Assembly (NCBI RefSeq): GCF_001294335.1
Contig: NZ_LGKG01000079.1
Location: 62,001-126,000 of the forward strand
Direction: 5' to 3'
Source of the DNA: Streptomyces chattanoogensis
GTDB taxonomy: Bacteria > Actinomycetota > Actinomycetes > Streptomycetales > Streptomycetaceae
Length of the DNA: 64,000 bases
The notes below the pieces were generated by a model that was given only the letters and a program-made list of their open reading frames with translations, was not told where the DNA came from and ran no database searches. Positions 26,907 through 35,784 of this stretch are shown here, one piece after another. Within the stretch, counting starts at the first letter, position 1. The number at the start of each line of letters is the position of its first letter. The position numbers and the translations under genes were made by a program.

Positions 26907-27260
26907 ATGGAACCTGACATCGCAGGGAAGCCTGCCGCAAGCAAGGCGGAGAGCCAGCTCCGCAAGGGGGTGCTGGAGTACTGCGTGCTTGCGATCCTGC
27001 GGGACGGCCCGCGCTATGGCGTGGAGCTGCTCGAAACCCTCGGCGCGGTGAACGGCATGGTCACGAGCCAGGGGACCATCTACCCCTTGCTGTCGCGGCT
27101 GCGCCGTGACGGACTGGTGGAGACCCACTGGCAGGAGTCCCCCAGCGGGCCCCCGCGGCGCTACTACGAGCTGACGCCGTCGGGACATGCGGCGCTGAAG
27201 GAGTTCACCGCCATCTGGCCGCACTTCCGTGACGCGGTCGACCACTTCATCACCGACTGA
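26907..27260 (+). CDS. PadR-family regulator
   Basis: The 117-residue protein has the PadR winged helix: LRKGVLEYCVLAILRDGPRY, then GTIYPLLSRLRRDGLVETHW and the wing PSGPPRRYYELTPSGHAAL. It has the short C-terminal dimer helix of the s-PadR subfamily. The ATG at 26907 is preferred; an in-frame GTG at 26898 is possible. It lies 13 bases upstream of a HAAS-domain membrane protein, the usual PadR partner, so they form one operon. Ligand and operator are not visible. Confidence 0.85.
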   Translation: MEPDIAGKPAASKAESQLRKGVLEYCVLAILRDGPRYGVELLETLGAVNGMVTSQGTIYPLLSRLRRDGLVETHWQESPSGPPRRYYELTPSGHAALKEFTAIWPHFRDAVDHFITD

Positions 27261-27273
27261 CAGGAGAGCCACC

Positions 27274-27888
27274 ATGACGATCATCGAGCACCCGCTGGTG
27301 GAGAAGTACCTGGCCGCCGTGGCGCGGGAGGCGGCCGGACTCAGCCCGGAACGCCGCAACGAGCTGCTGGCCGACCTGGAGGAGCACATCGCCGTAGCCC
27401 TCGCGGAGGCTTCCGCCTCCGGCGACGACGAGATCCGCGCCGTGCTCGCACGCCTCGGCGACCCGCGCACCATCGCGGCGACCGCACTCGGCGATGAGCC
27501 CCCCGCGCCGCAGAGTCCGGGGCTGGCTGTGGTGCGCGCTGTGGTGCGCGCCCTCGCCGTACTGATGCTGCTGGGGATGGCCAGCCTCCTGGCGTTCTCC
27601 GCCATGCCCGCTCTGGGCGGCATCCCCCTGGTCGGCGCGCTCTGGTGCCTCTGGGCCGGGCCGCAGTGGTGCAAGCGGGACAAGGTGATCGGAACGGCGA
27701 CCGCCCTCGTGCCGCTGCTGTTCGTGGTGACGCAGTCGGTGATCGCCGCAAACGGGCTGCACCTCGGCCTCGGAGATGCATTCATCCCGGTCAGCCTGGC
27801 CGCGCTGGCGCTCCCGACCGCCGCCGGCGCCTATCTGCTGTGGTCCGCGGTGCGCCCGCTGCTGGGCTCCACGGTGCGCGAGGCGTGA
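27274..27888 (+). CDS. HAAS-domain membrane protein
   Basis: The 204-residue protein has an N-terminal HAAS helical domain (VEKYLAAVAREAAGLSPERR, LLADLEEHIAVAL, ARLGDPRTIAA) followed by four hydrophobic segments from residue about 90 (LAVLMLLGMASLLAFSAM, LVPLLFVVTQSVIAANG, VSLAALALPTAAGAYLLW). HAAS proteins are paired with PadR regulators and are thought to be membrane sensors or modulators. AGGAGAG precedes the ATG at 27274. It is the second gene of the PadR operon. Confidence 0.8.
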   Translation: MTIIEHPLVEKYLAAVAREAAGLSPERRNELLADLEEHIAVALAEASASGDDEIRAVLARLGDPRTIAATALGDEPPAPQSPGLAVVRAVVRALAVLMLLGMASLLAFSAMPALGGIPLVGALWCLWAGPQWCKRDKVIGTATALVPLLFVVTQSVIAANGLHLGLGDAFIPVSLAALALPTAAGAYLLWSAVRPLLGSTVREA

Positions 27889-28042
27889 CAGGGCTTACCT
27901 GCTGCCGATTGGTACGGCCGCGGTCCTCATGGCGGGGGCCTGACCAGGACACCATCGGCGTCCCCGAACAGCCGGACCGCCATCGACCGAGGCCGCCCGA
28001 CCGGGCGCTGCCAGAACGCCCCACCACCAAGAGGAATGAACG

Positions 28043-28297
28043 ATGCAGGCACAACTCGCACACCAGCTGGCCCTGGCCCCTACCGGCACGATCGTGATCG
28101 CCTGCGCCGGAGCTGCTGTGGTCGCCGCCGCTCTCGCGTTGTACTTCGGCGCCCTGCTCGGCATCGTCAGGTCCGACCTCACCACAGGGATGAAGCTGGT
28201 CTGGTTCGCCTTCACCCTCATGGCCCCGTTCCTCGGGAGCCTGCTCTGGTTCCTCATCGGTCGCCGCGACGCCCAGCGCCGGCCGGGCCTCGCCTGA
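28043..28297 (+). CDS. PLDc_N-domain small membrane protein
   Basis: The 84-residue protein has two hydrophobic helices (TGTIVIACAGAAVVAAALAL and VWFAFTLMAPFLGSLLWFLI) and a basic tail (GRRDAQRRPG). This is the PLDc_N/cardiolipin-synthase N-terminal type membrane anchor occurring alone. Standalone members have no catalytic part and no known activity. GAGGAATG precedes the ATG. It may be a third gene of the PadR/HAAS unit, 154 bases downstream. Confidence 0.7.
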   Translation: MQAQLAHQLALAPTGTIVIACAGAAVVAAALALYFGALLGIVRSDLTTGMKLVWFAFTLMAPFLGSLLWFLIGRRDAQRRPGLA

Positions 28298-28452
28298 TTC
28301 CAAAAGCGCGCCATCGCCGTCTTCGCGATCAGGTAGTCACTGGGCCGATGCGGTGGCATGGCCCGGTTCGGGGGTCTGATCACGCCGCCCGCCACACCGT
28401 TCGTGTGCGAGACGGGCGCACCACTACGGCGGTTCATAGAAAGGGTGGAGGC

Positions 28453-28680
28453 ATGGCCAAACCTGTTCGCGCGGCTCTCGGAGGCGTGTGGATCAAGTGC
28501 ACCTTCTGTCAGGGTGACCTGTTCAGGGACCGTTAGGTGAAGCTCAACAGCTCCGGCATGGAGTTCATGAACTGGGGTTGGGCGAACGAGTCGGCAACCG
28601 GCCTGATCTGCTGGAACTGCGGCTATGTGCATCTGTTCGTAAACCGGGATCTCGAACTGTACAAACAGAAGAAGGGCTGA
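28453..28680 (+). pseudogene. Zinc-ribbon protein interrupted by in-frame TAG
   Basis: A single frame of 76 codons reads MAKPVRAALGGVWIKCTFCQ, then GDLFRDR, TAG (28534-28536), then VKLNSSGMEFMNWGW and TGLICWNCGYVHLF to the TGA at 28678. The two CxxC pairs (CTFC and CWNC) that would form one zinc ribbon lie on opposite sides of the stop. Nothing else in the frame is damaged, so it is a one-base nonsense mutation or, less likely, readthrough. GGTGGAGG precedes the start. Confidence 0.65.
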
Positions 28681-29132
28681 GTTCCCTCTGGCCAAGAGGC
28701 CCTGCAGATACAGCCCGCCCTTGGCCCCCTGATCACGCCGCACCCACGGCGCCCTCATACAGCCAGCGAACTACCGAACACCAACCGCGACAAGACCGGA
28801 TAACAAAGCGCTGCCAGCACTCCGATTGCCCCCTCTCTGACATTGTCATACGGTCGAAGTGACTGATATTTTGCGCCTTACAGAGCCGCCTGGCTCTCCA
28901 TGGAAGCGTAGCTAACAGGTGCCTAATCTGATATCGGCATACGTGTCAATTACGGGAAGCTCGCAGCCGGAATTTCAGCCTTCACCCCCAAAAGCGCAGG
29001 TATCCCTTTCCGGTAATATCTCCTCCCGGGCCGAGAATTCCGGCCAACACCCGGTTGCTCGATCAGACACCGTAATGCGCCGCGTGGATATGGCTCCTCA
29101 TCGGCGAGTTGGAAGTTAGAAGGGGGTAGGGA
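28681..29132. other. Intergenic 452 bases, AT-richer
   Basis: The sequence is visibly less GC-rich than the coding regions and directly precedes the lysozyme-like gene. It probably holds that gene's promoter and acquired DNA. No gene, RNA or strong palindrome was recognised. Confidence 0.4.
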
Positions 29133-29741
29133 ATGAGAATGAACCTGACCGAGCTGCGCGCCCTCGCCACACAGGCAGGGTTCGCGGGCGGCGACATCAA
29201 AATTGCGGCCGCCGTCGCCATGGCAGAATCCGCAGGCGACCCCGCCGCTGTCGGGGACGAGGGTCTGGCCGACAACAAGTGGGGACCATCCTTCGGCCTC
29301 TTCCAGATACGCTCCCTCCGGCACCCAAAGCAGTTCACCCCACCGGACACGCTCAGGGTCGCCGAAAAGCTCAAGGATCCGCTCTACAACACCAAGACTG
29401 CAAAGGCCATTAAGGACGCACACGGCTGGAACCAATGGTCCACGTTCAAGAACGGGGCTTACCGGCAGCACATGGATGGCGGCCCCGCCAACTTCGAGCC
29501 GTTCCCTGGTGCGTCGTTCTTCCACACCGGACAGAAATCACCGATCATCGCCGCAATGCACCAGCGGCTCGTCGCCGAAGACTGCAACCGGTACGAGTCG
29601 AGTGCCAACGCCGACATATGGGGACCGGGGGATGTGAGGTCCTACGCCGCTTGGCAGGAGAAGCTCCGCTTCGAAGGCGATGATGCCAACGGCGTCCCCG
29701 GCAAGAGCAGTTGGGACAGACTGCACGTCCCCAACGTCTGA
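29133..29741 (+). CDS. Lysozyme/transglycosylase-like protein, phage-endolysin type
   Basis: The 202-residue protein begins MRMNLTELRALATQAGFAGG. A lysozyme-like fold follows, with catalytic Glu in AAAVAMAESAGDPAAVG and the conserved SFGLFQIRSL. The C-terminal half (NRYESSANADIWGPGDVRSY, then AAWQEKLRF) looks like a wall-binding module. It should cleave peptidoglycan. There is no signal peptide or membrane segment, as in phage or contractile-tail endolysins, yet no phage genes are nearby. AAGGGGGTAGGGA precedes the ATG at 29133. Confidence 0.7.
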   Translation: MRMNLTELRALATQAGFAGGDIKIAAAVAMAESAGDPAAVGDEGLADNKWGPSFGLFQIRSLRHPKQFTPPDTLRVAEKLKDPLYNTKTAKAIKDAHGWNQWSTFKNGAYRQHMDGGPANFEPFPGASFFHTGQKSPIIAAMHQRLVAEDCNRYESSANADIWGPGDVRSYAAWQEKLRFEGDDANGVPGKSSWDRLHVPNV

Positions 29742-29825
29742 CTGACCTCGGCCTGGAGAGGTGGACACACGCGGCACAGTGACTCAGTCGCAGGGCGCAG
29801 AAAGTCGGCCACCACGAGAGCGCTG

Positions 29826-29999
29826 TCACCCTCGCACTTGGAACCATCTCATCTTGGGCCAACGACAGACGTTGCGGTCGGAGCCATCGTCGGACATGCT
29901 CACATCTTCGGCGAGCAGGTCAAAAAACCCTGCCAAGTCGCCCGCGTTGACGGCATCAACGAATTGCGCTACGACTGGGTTGAGTTGATTGGATGCCAT
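29826..29999 (-). pseudogene. NTF2/SnoaL-like protein, truncated
   Basis: From ATG 29999 the product begins MASNQLNPVVAQFVDAVNAG and continues to LLAEDVSMSDDGSDRNV, the N-terminal third of a nuclear-transport-factor-2-like fold. The frame then breaks, and AQDEMVPSARVTALS continues in another frame. Members are normally 110-150 residues, so this is a remnant. It marks the left edge of a transposon-rich stretch. Confidence 0.6.
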
Positions 30000-30225
30000 G
30001 TGTCCTCCAGTGGCTCTGATTCGGTGCAAGATGTTGTCTTCCCTGGACGACAGCTCGAGAGGACCCTCGGGCCCGTAAATACGCCCAATGGCCGTCGAGA
30101 AGCTCCCAAGCAACTTCCTCCCGGCGTCACAGCCGTCTCCCACGCGTGACTGCGGTCGCCCAGTTCCGGCACCTCAGGTGCGTGGCCGTCTCCGTAATGG
30201 AGGGCTCGGCCCCTCGGGGACGCTG

Positions 30226-30435
30226 CTCAATCGGTTGCGCCCGGCTCGCACAAGAACGCCACCTACATCGCTTCCGCGAGGTCGGCCGCATCATCCGCAC
30301 CGTACAGCTGCTGCGCTACCTCACCGAGGCGCAGCTGTGCCGGCGGGCGACGGCCGCGACGAACAAGGTGGAGTCGTTCAACCGGTTCTCCCAGTGGGCC
30401 GGCTTCGGCAACCGCGGACCGATGCAGGCTCGACT
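30226..30435 (+). pseudogene. Tn3-family transposase (TnpA) C-terminal remnant
   Basis: The frame reads FREVGRIIRTVQLLRYLTEA, then ATAATNKVESFNRFSQWAGF and GNRGP. This is the C-terminal TnpA block REVGR-x-IRTxxLLRFL and TNKxExFNxFSxWxxFG. It is flanked by unrelated sequence on both sides, without the rest of TnpA or 38-bp terminal repeats. Confidence 0.7.
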
Positions 30436-30540
30436 GCCCTGGCGGGGTTGCTCCGAACCAAGCGCTCCCCAGGGATTTCTCAGGGTCTTTCAGGTCTGGC
30501 CCAGGGACTTTCGACTGAAGGAGCGGGAAAGGCCCTGACA

Positions 30541-31243
30541 GCTCCGAATGATGGAAACCCCCAGGTCAGAGTAGGTTCCACGCCCCAACGCCTGGTGCCC
30601 AGGCCGGAGCCGTGGGTGGTGCCGTGTCGGACGATGACTGGCTTGATGCCCTTCGCCCAGACCTCGCGGCGGTAGCAGTCGTGGTCGTAGCCGCGGTCGG
30701 CGTAGACCTCCTTCGGTCTCTGGCGGGTCGTCCGCGTGTGCCACGGATACGTGGAATTGCTGACAGCAGCGGCATCAGCTGGGTGACGTCGTTGCGGTTG
30801 CCGCCGGTCGCAGTCACGCCAATGGGATGCCGGTGGCATCGCAGATCACGTGGTGGTTGGAGCTCGGACGTCCTCGGTCGACCGGGCTCCGCCCGGTCTT
30901 AGGCCGCCCTTGAGCGCCTGGACGTGGGAGCTGTCGATCACCGCCCGCGACAAAGATAGACGATCGGCCGCCCGCAACTCGGCCAGCAACACCTCGTGCA
31001 GCCGCTGCCGGACGCCGGCGTTGTTCCAGTCCCGCAACCTGCGCCAGCAGGACATCCCCGAGCCGAACCCGAGCTCGCCAGGCAGCCATTCACACTGGAT
31101 ACCGGTGTAGAGGACGAACAGGATGCCGCACAGCAGCGTGCGGTCCGCCAGCACCTTCCTGCGGCCGGGGCGTCGCTGCCCACGCGGTGGCGTTGGCAAC
31201 AGCGGCTCGATTCTCGACCACAACTCAGCATCAGACAGTCAAG
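30541..31243 (-). pseudogene. IS5-family transposase, multiply frameshifted
   Basis: The start reads SRIEPLLPTPPRGQRRPGRR, then GILFVLYTGIQCEWLP and LSRAVIDSSHVQAL. It continues in other frames as GRPKTGRSPVDRGRPSSNHH and VTATGGNRNDVTQLMPLL, then RPKEVYADRGYDHDCYRREV. At least two or three frameshifts are needed, and the C-terminal Trp-rich end is missing. It is an inactive IS remnant lying against the Tn3 fragment. Confidence 0.75.
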
Positions 31244-31324
31244 GTTGAGGGTTTCGCCTGCTCACTCCCAAGCAACCGCCGCACACACTGGAGGACACGG
31301 CTACTCGAGTTGCGTGAGGAACTC

Positions 31325-32041
31325 TTAGATGAAGTACAGGCCCTCCATCGAGCAGACGGACAGATCGCTGTGTTGTACCCGAAAGGCGGTGGTCTGCATC
31401 TCCTCCCATCCCCAGGGGTCGGAGTGCCCCAGTGCCAGGCCGGCCAGGGAGGCCCATTCGATCTCGTGGAGGGGCTGGTCCATGTCGATGTCGGCGGCGG
31501 TGAGCATCCAACTTCTCAGGCCGAGGGAGGCGATGACAGCGTGGGGGGCGCCCAGGACGACGAACGGCTCGGCGTCGGGCCAGCCGGAGGCATGGAACAT
31601 GGCACCGTCGGGGAGCATCACGACGGTTTCGGTGTGTTCCATTCCGCCGTAGTAGGTGACGTGGCCCACGATCCGCGCTGTGGGGAAGCGCTCCCGCATC
31701 CGTTCGGCTTCGGCCAACAGCGGGTTTCCGTTGCCGTCGTCGGCGAAGACAGGGGTGGAGATGGCCCGCATGCCGCCCCACACGGCGGCATGAACGATGT
31801 CCAGATCGGCACGCACCGACGAGGGCAGCGGCGTCTGCACGGAGCGTGGCCCGAGATCCTCCAGGACCTCCTCGATGCCGTCGAACGACTCGACGAACAG
31901 GTGGGCCTGATCGGAGTCGTTGGCCGGGAGGCTGCGGGCGTCGACGGTGAACGGCGGCTGAGCCACGGTGAGATGACACAGGCCCATCGAGCCGCGAACT
32001 ATCCGGTCCGGGGCAGAAGTCCAGTACCTGGTATCGGTCAT
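31325..32041 (-). CDS. Hypothetical cytosolic protein, 238 aa
   Basis: The protein starts MTDTRYWTSAPDRIVRGSMG at ATG 32041. It has blocks such as PLLAEAERMRERFPTARIVG, YYGGMEHTETVVMLPDG and WASLAGLALGHSDPWGWEEM. The layout looks like a Streptomyces-specific DUF. There is no signal peptide, membrane helix or recognised catalytic motif. Strong coding character and a clean start support it as real although both flanks are transposon debris. Confidence 0.6.
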   Translation of the reverse strand: MTDTRYWTSAPDRIVRGSMGLCHLTVAQPPFTVDARSLPANDSDQAHLFVESFDGIEEVLEDLGPRSVQTPLPSSVRADLDIVHAAVWGGMRAISTPVFADDGNGNPLLAEAERMRERFPTARIVGHVTYYGGMEHTETVVMLPDGAMFHASGWPDAEPFVVLGAPHAVIASLGLRSWMLTAADIDMDQPLHEIEWASLAGLALGHSDPWGWEEMQTTAFRVQHSDLSVCSMEGLYFI

Positions 32042-32454
32042 GCGGGCCACCGTAGCGGCCGACGGTGACAACCCTCCCCCCGGAACTGCACGCATCAGTC
32101 GCGGGAAGCCGGCGGCGGCAGTCGGGGCGGCCCCTGCATCAGCGCCTCGGGCGGCACCGGCAGCCGGCGGCGGCAGACGCGTCGGGTGAGGACGCGGGGC
32201 TCGGGCGGCGCGATCCGGGAACGGTACGGTCCCTGCTGTGTGCGCAAGTGGGCGATCCGTTTCCACGCTGGTGTGCCCGCCGGGGCAGGTGACCTGATTG
32301 CGGTCGGCCGAATACATCAATCGCCCACCCCCAGCGGCGCGAATTACGCTTGCGACAGCACGACGAACACCACGCCCTCCGAGCGGCCAGGGCCGAGCAG
32401 CGGACCGATGAGTGGAAGGACCGATACAAGGTCTGCGCCGGAGTCGAGGGCGCC

Positions 32455-32690
32455 CCCCGACGTTGCTGACCTTGTCGATGAACAGCGGTTCGGTTGACAG
32501 TTTGGACGTCCGCGACCGATGCAGCGCCAGCGCGAATGTCCGTCAGATCCGCGAGACCACGGACTGCGACGTCCCCGTGGCCGCCGTAGCCAGCCCGGGC
32601 GGTCGTACGACGACGCACCCAGCCCGCCAGTACAGCCCGTTGGGCATCGGTGTGCGACAACGACGGAATCTTCGGACCTGGATGACTCAT
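32455..32690 (-). pseudogene. IS630-family transposase N-terminal remnant
   Basis: The minus strand begins MSHPGPKIPSLSHTDAQRAV, then LAGWVRRRTTARA, the standard start of actinomycete IS630 transposases. After a deletion, another frame reads SRTSKLSTEPLFIDKVSNV, a later block of the same protein. The DDE domain is missing and no terminal repeats were found. Confidence 0.65.
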
Positions 32691-32808
32691 ACCGAACCAT
32701 GACGAATCTCCGACTCATGACACCAGCTGGCAGACTGCAAAATGCGGGATAGGAACAGCCGGCGTATGGGCCCGGTTTTCCGCCAGACGGGCGTGACAGC
32801 ATGCGGCC

Positions 32809-33252
32809 ATGCCTTTCCCGCACCCCGACGGCGCTTACGCGATCACCACGATGTACTCCGTACCCGATGACGCCTGGTACCTGGAATTGGACCTCGTGGC
32901 CGAGCAACGAAATCTTGTGACCGCGATCGTCCCCGACGAGGACCCGGCACGGGAGCCGACGGTGTGTTTCAACCCTCATGGGCAACACCTGGATGTCCCG
33001 TACGAGGTGATGCGCTGGTTCATGGACCAGGTCGAGGAAGAGATCCGCACGTCCCGCGCCTGGATGCGGCTGCGGCCCGAGCTTGTCGGGGTCATCTACC
33101 AATTGCGCCAGGAGTACCTGGGTGTCATCGACGATGACGACTTTCGTCATGTCCTGGCGGAGGTGCGCGCCGCAGTCCCTGAGGCAGACCTCCCCACCGT
33201 TCTTGAGGCCGCCTTCGGGCGGAAGCCTGACGGCACCACCATGGATCAGTGA
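32809..33252 (+). CDS. Hypothetical protein, 147 aa
   Basis: The acidic soluble protein begins MPFPHPDGAYAITTMYSVPD. It contains VCFNPHGQHLDVPYEVMRWF and a helical C-terminus (ELVGVIYQLRQEYLGVIDDD, FRHVLAEVRAAVPEADL). No family was recognised and no secretion signal is present. The N-terminal half looks like alpha/beta and the C-terminal half helical. No partner genes are adjacent. Confidence 0.55.
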   Translation: MPFPHPDGAYAITTMYSVPDDAWYLELDLVAEQRNLVTAIVPDEDPAREPTVCFNPHGQHLDVPYEVMRWFMDQVEEEIRTSRAWMRLRPELVGVIYQLRQEYLGVIDDDDFRHVLAEVRAAVPEADLPTVLEAAFGRKPDGTTMDQ

Positions 33253-33499
33253 CAAACGCTGCGGGTGTCAGGTGGCCGAGGGGGCAGAACCTAAAGCAGA
33301 GGTATACGAGGTCACAGCGGCTGTTCACACGAAGCTCTGAGGAAAGTGGTAGCGGGGGAGGGGACGCCAGACAGGTGGGAGGGCCCCGGCAATGGTCAGC
33401 CTCAGAGTTGGGTTGTCGGGCTGTTGAGCGCTGGTCGTGGGCTTGCCGCTTGGCGCGGTTGCGGATCCCGTTTGCTCCTCCGAGATATACCGTGTGGCC

Positions 33500-34036
33500 A
33501 TGTCGGCGTTCATACAACAGCTCCCCGCCCTGATCGGCGTGGTCATTGGCGCGCTTGGGTCGTACCTGGCGAGCACGCGCGGCGATCAAGCCCGCTTCCG
33601 TCGTGAGCAGGCGGCCCGTTGGGAGGAGCGAAGGCTGGCGGCCTATGCCGACTACGCCAGGGCGCTGAAGAAAAGCGTCACCCTGACGTACCGGATCGCG
33701 GCCCACCTTGGCAACGACCCTCACCCGCACCCCTTGTCACCCGAGGAAGCGGCCCCTCACCTGGCCGATGCCACTGATGCCCGGGATCCAGCCGGGGAGA
33801 CGCTGTTGATGCTTGGTACCGCGGACGTGGTGGAGAAAGCCCGCGAATGGGTCGTCGTGGTGATGGAGATGGAAGGGTTTCTGCGAGCACAGACTCGTAA
33901 CCCGGAAGCATGGTCAGTCATGCTCGAGCGCCAACGCGCCGCACGTGAGGGGTACTACGCGGCCGTCCGACGCGACCTTGCGCTCCCACCCGGCCATTCC
34001 GGGGAATGGCGGCTTGCGCCGTCCCGGACTCCCTGA
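33500..34036 (+). CDS. Hypothetical protein with N-terminal membrane anchor
   Basis: The 178-residue protein starts MSAFIQQLPALIGVVIGALG, one membrane helix, followed by a basic helical region (ASTRGDQARFRREQAARWEE) and a long alpha-helical cytosolic part. This design is common among Streptomyces hypothetical proteins of unknown role. The ATG at 33500 is preferred over an upstream GTG because the extension lacks homology. A hairpin at 34162 probably terminates it. Confidence 0.6.
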   Translation: MSAFIQQLPALIGVVIGALGSYLASTRGDQARFRREQAARWEERRLAAYADYARALKKSVTLTYRIAAHLGNDPHPHPLSPEEAAPHLADATDARDPAGETLLMLGTADVVEKAREWVVVVMEMEGFLRAQTRNPEAWSVMLERQRAAREGYYAAVRRDLALPPGHSGEWRLAPSRTP

Positions 34037-34161
34037 CCATGCGCTGCCATGGCGGCCCGGCGCTGTCGCGCTCGGGGTGACAAGCCTGAGCGATCTGATG
34101 GCCCACCGCCTCACTGGCGAAGCCACCATCTCCTGGCCCGGCCCGGCCTGGCCCGACCCGG

Positions 34162-34194
34162 CATCCCGGAACCCCAAACACCGATTCCGGGATG
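34162..34194. terminator. Hairpin between convergent genes
   Basis: CATCCCGGAA and TTCCGGGATG form a perfect 10-bp stem with a 13-base loop between the hypothetical gene ending at 34036 and the convergent aldo/keto reductase ending at 34226. It is likely bidirectional. Confidence 0.65.
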
Positions 34195-34225
34195 AAACGC
34201 GGAGGAAAACGTCCCCTACGTGTTG

Positions 34226-35152
34226 TTACAGCAGCTCCAAGACCTCCCTCAGCTCTTGAGCGGTGGGAATCCACTCTCCTGCCGCGGCGTTGGCCCTCAC
34301 CTGTCCCGGCTGCTTGGCCCCTGCTATCACTGAACTGCAGCCTGGGAGCGCGGCGAGGCAACCGATCGCGATCTCCAGGAGGCTGCGGCCGTTCTTCATA
34401 CCCCAGGCAATCAACGCCTCTACGGTGTCGAGCCGTTCCTCCGTCACCTGGTACGCGCTCTCCGCAATGCGGGTTCCTTCCGGGATGGCCTTGCCGCGCC
34501 GCACCTTGCCCGTCAGCAAGCCGTTGGACAGCGGGAAATACGGCAGTACTCCGAGTCCGAAACGACGTGCAGCCGGGACAACTTCGTTCTCGATGTCACG
34601 GTTGAGCAGCGACCAACGGTTCTGCGCGGAGATAAATGGCTCGAGCCCTCTGGAGCGGGAAGTGCACGCGGCTTCGGCGATCTGCCAGCCCGCGAAATTG
34701 GAATTTCCGATGTAGCGGACCTTTCCTTCTCGGACCAGCTCGGTCAGAGCGGTGAGCGTCTCCTCTATGGGAGTGTGCGGGTCGGGTGTATGGATTTGAT
34801 AGAGGTCGATGTAGTCCGTACGGAGACGTCGGAGGGATGCCTCGACGGCGCGGCGAATGTAGGTGCGTCCACCCTTGGCGCCGGCTGCGGGGCCATATCC
34901 CATCCCCAATTTCTGATGTCCGAACTTCGTTGCTAGGACAACCTCCTCTCGCTGTCCCTGAAGGCATTCACCGAGTACGGATTCGGAATCTCCGTAGACA
35001 TCGGCTGTATCGAACAGTGTGATTCCGGAATCCAGCGCAGCGCTTATCACCGTACGTGCCTGGTCCAGCCCGACGGACCTCCCCAAATCGTTGCATCCCA
35101 AGCCGACTGCGGAGACTTGTAATCCCGAAGTGCCCATTGAGAGATAGCGCAT
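34226..35152 (-). CDS. Aldo/keto reductase
   Basis: The 308-residue AKR-fold enzyme starts MRYLSMGTSGLQVSAVGLGC. The catalytic tetrad is visible: Asp and Tyr in LFDTADVYGDS, Lys in LATKFGHQ and His in YQIHTPDPHT. An NADPH-site Ser/Asn block (GNSNFAGWQ) and a C-terminal IAGAKQPGQV are also present. It reduces or oxidises an aldehyde, ketone or sugar hydroxyl with NADP(H). It is the leftmost gene of the putative biosynthetic locus, divergent from a TauD dioxygenase; membership is by proximity only. Confidence 0.87.
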   Translation of the reverse strand: MRYLSMGTSGLQVSAVGLGCNDLGRSVGLDQARTVISAALDSGITLFDTADVYGDSESVLGECLQGQREEVVLATKFGHQKLGMGYGPAAGAKGGRTYIRRAVEASLRRLRTDYIDLYQIHTPDPHTPIEETLTALTELVREGKVRYIGNSNFAGWQIAEAACTSRSRGLEPFISAQNRWSLLNRDIENEVVPAARRFGLGVLPYFPLSNGLLTGKVRRGKAIPEGTRIAESAYQVTEERLDTVEALIAWGMKNGRSLLEIAIGCLAALPGCSSVIAGAKQPGQVRANAAAGEWIPTAQELREVLELL

Positions 35153-35365
35153 GGTTCCTCAGTGTACGGATACTTGACACCCGTTCAAGAGGGCTGTTCT
35201 CCATCCCAGCTGCTCGCCGGTGGACAGCCACCTGCTGGGCACCACTCTTCCTCCGGGACCCACGCATTGTAAGAGCGACTGGACGGAACGCAAGAGTGTC
35301 CTCTTCGAATCAGGACTCACTGGCGCCGTCGAGGTCACGGCCGAAACGATCAGGAAGTGTCTGCT

Positions 35366-35482
35366 ATGCCATACACAAGGGGCAGCGGTGACGCGAGAGG
35401 CAAGGGGATCGGCAAATGTGATGCCGGAAGCTGGCTGAATCAGCAAGTCGCGAAGTCGCGACTCCTTGACGGGGCTTCATAG
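35366..35482 (+). CDS. Possible 38-codon small ORF
   Basis: ATG 35366 is preceded at 8 bases by AGGAAG (35352-35357). The ORF begins MPYTRGSGDARGKGIGKCDA and ends SRLLDGAS with TAG 35480-35482. It is Gly- and Lys/Arg-rich with one Cys. No family is recognised, and chance ORFs of this size are common. It lies in the 632-base gap between the aldo/keto reductase and the TauD gene, in the same direction as the latter. Confidence 0.25.
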   Translation: MPYTRGSGDARGKGIGKCDAGSWLNQQVAKSRLLDGAS

Positions 35483-35784
35483 TTGAAGACAATCGAACCG
35501 GTGGGCTGCTGAATTCCTCTCGCTTCGTGCAGATGCCTTCGGAGGCGGTAAAAGCATATGCGAGCCCACTGCGGTAGGGCATGTGCCGGCCGGTCGGCAC
35601 GCCTCGTGCTCCTGCCGAGTACCGGACCGGGCACCCGAGTCTGCTGGGATGCCGAGCGCGTGGGCTGGTTTCTTCACCTGTGACGGACTCCAGCCAACCC
35701 GGATCAATTCCCTTTCCCCGATCGGGCGGCAACTACCAGGTGGCACCGTTGGCGGACATGGAGCAGGACCGAGGAGGCCGCAGC

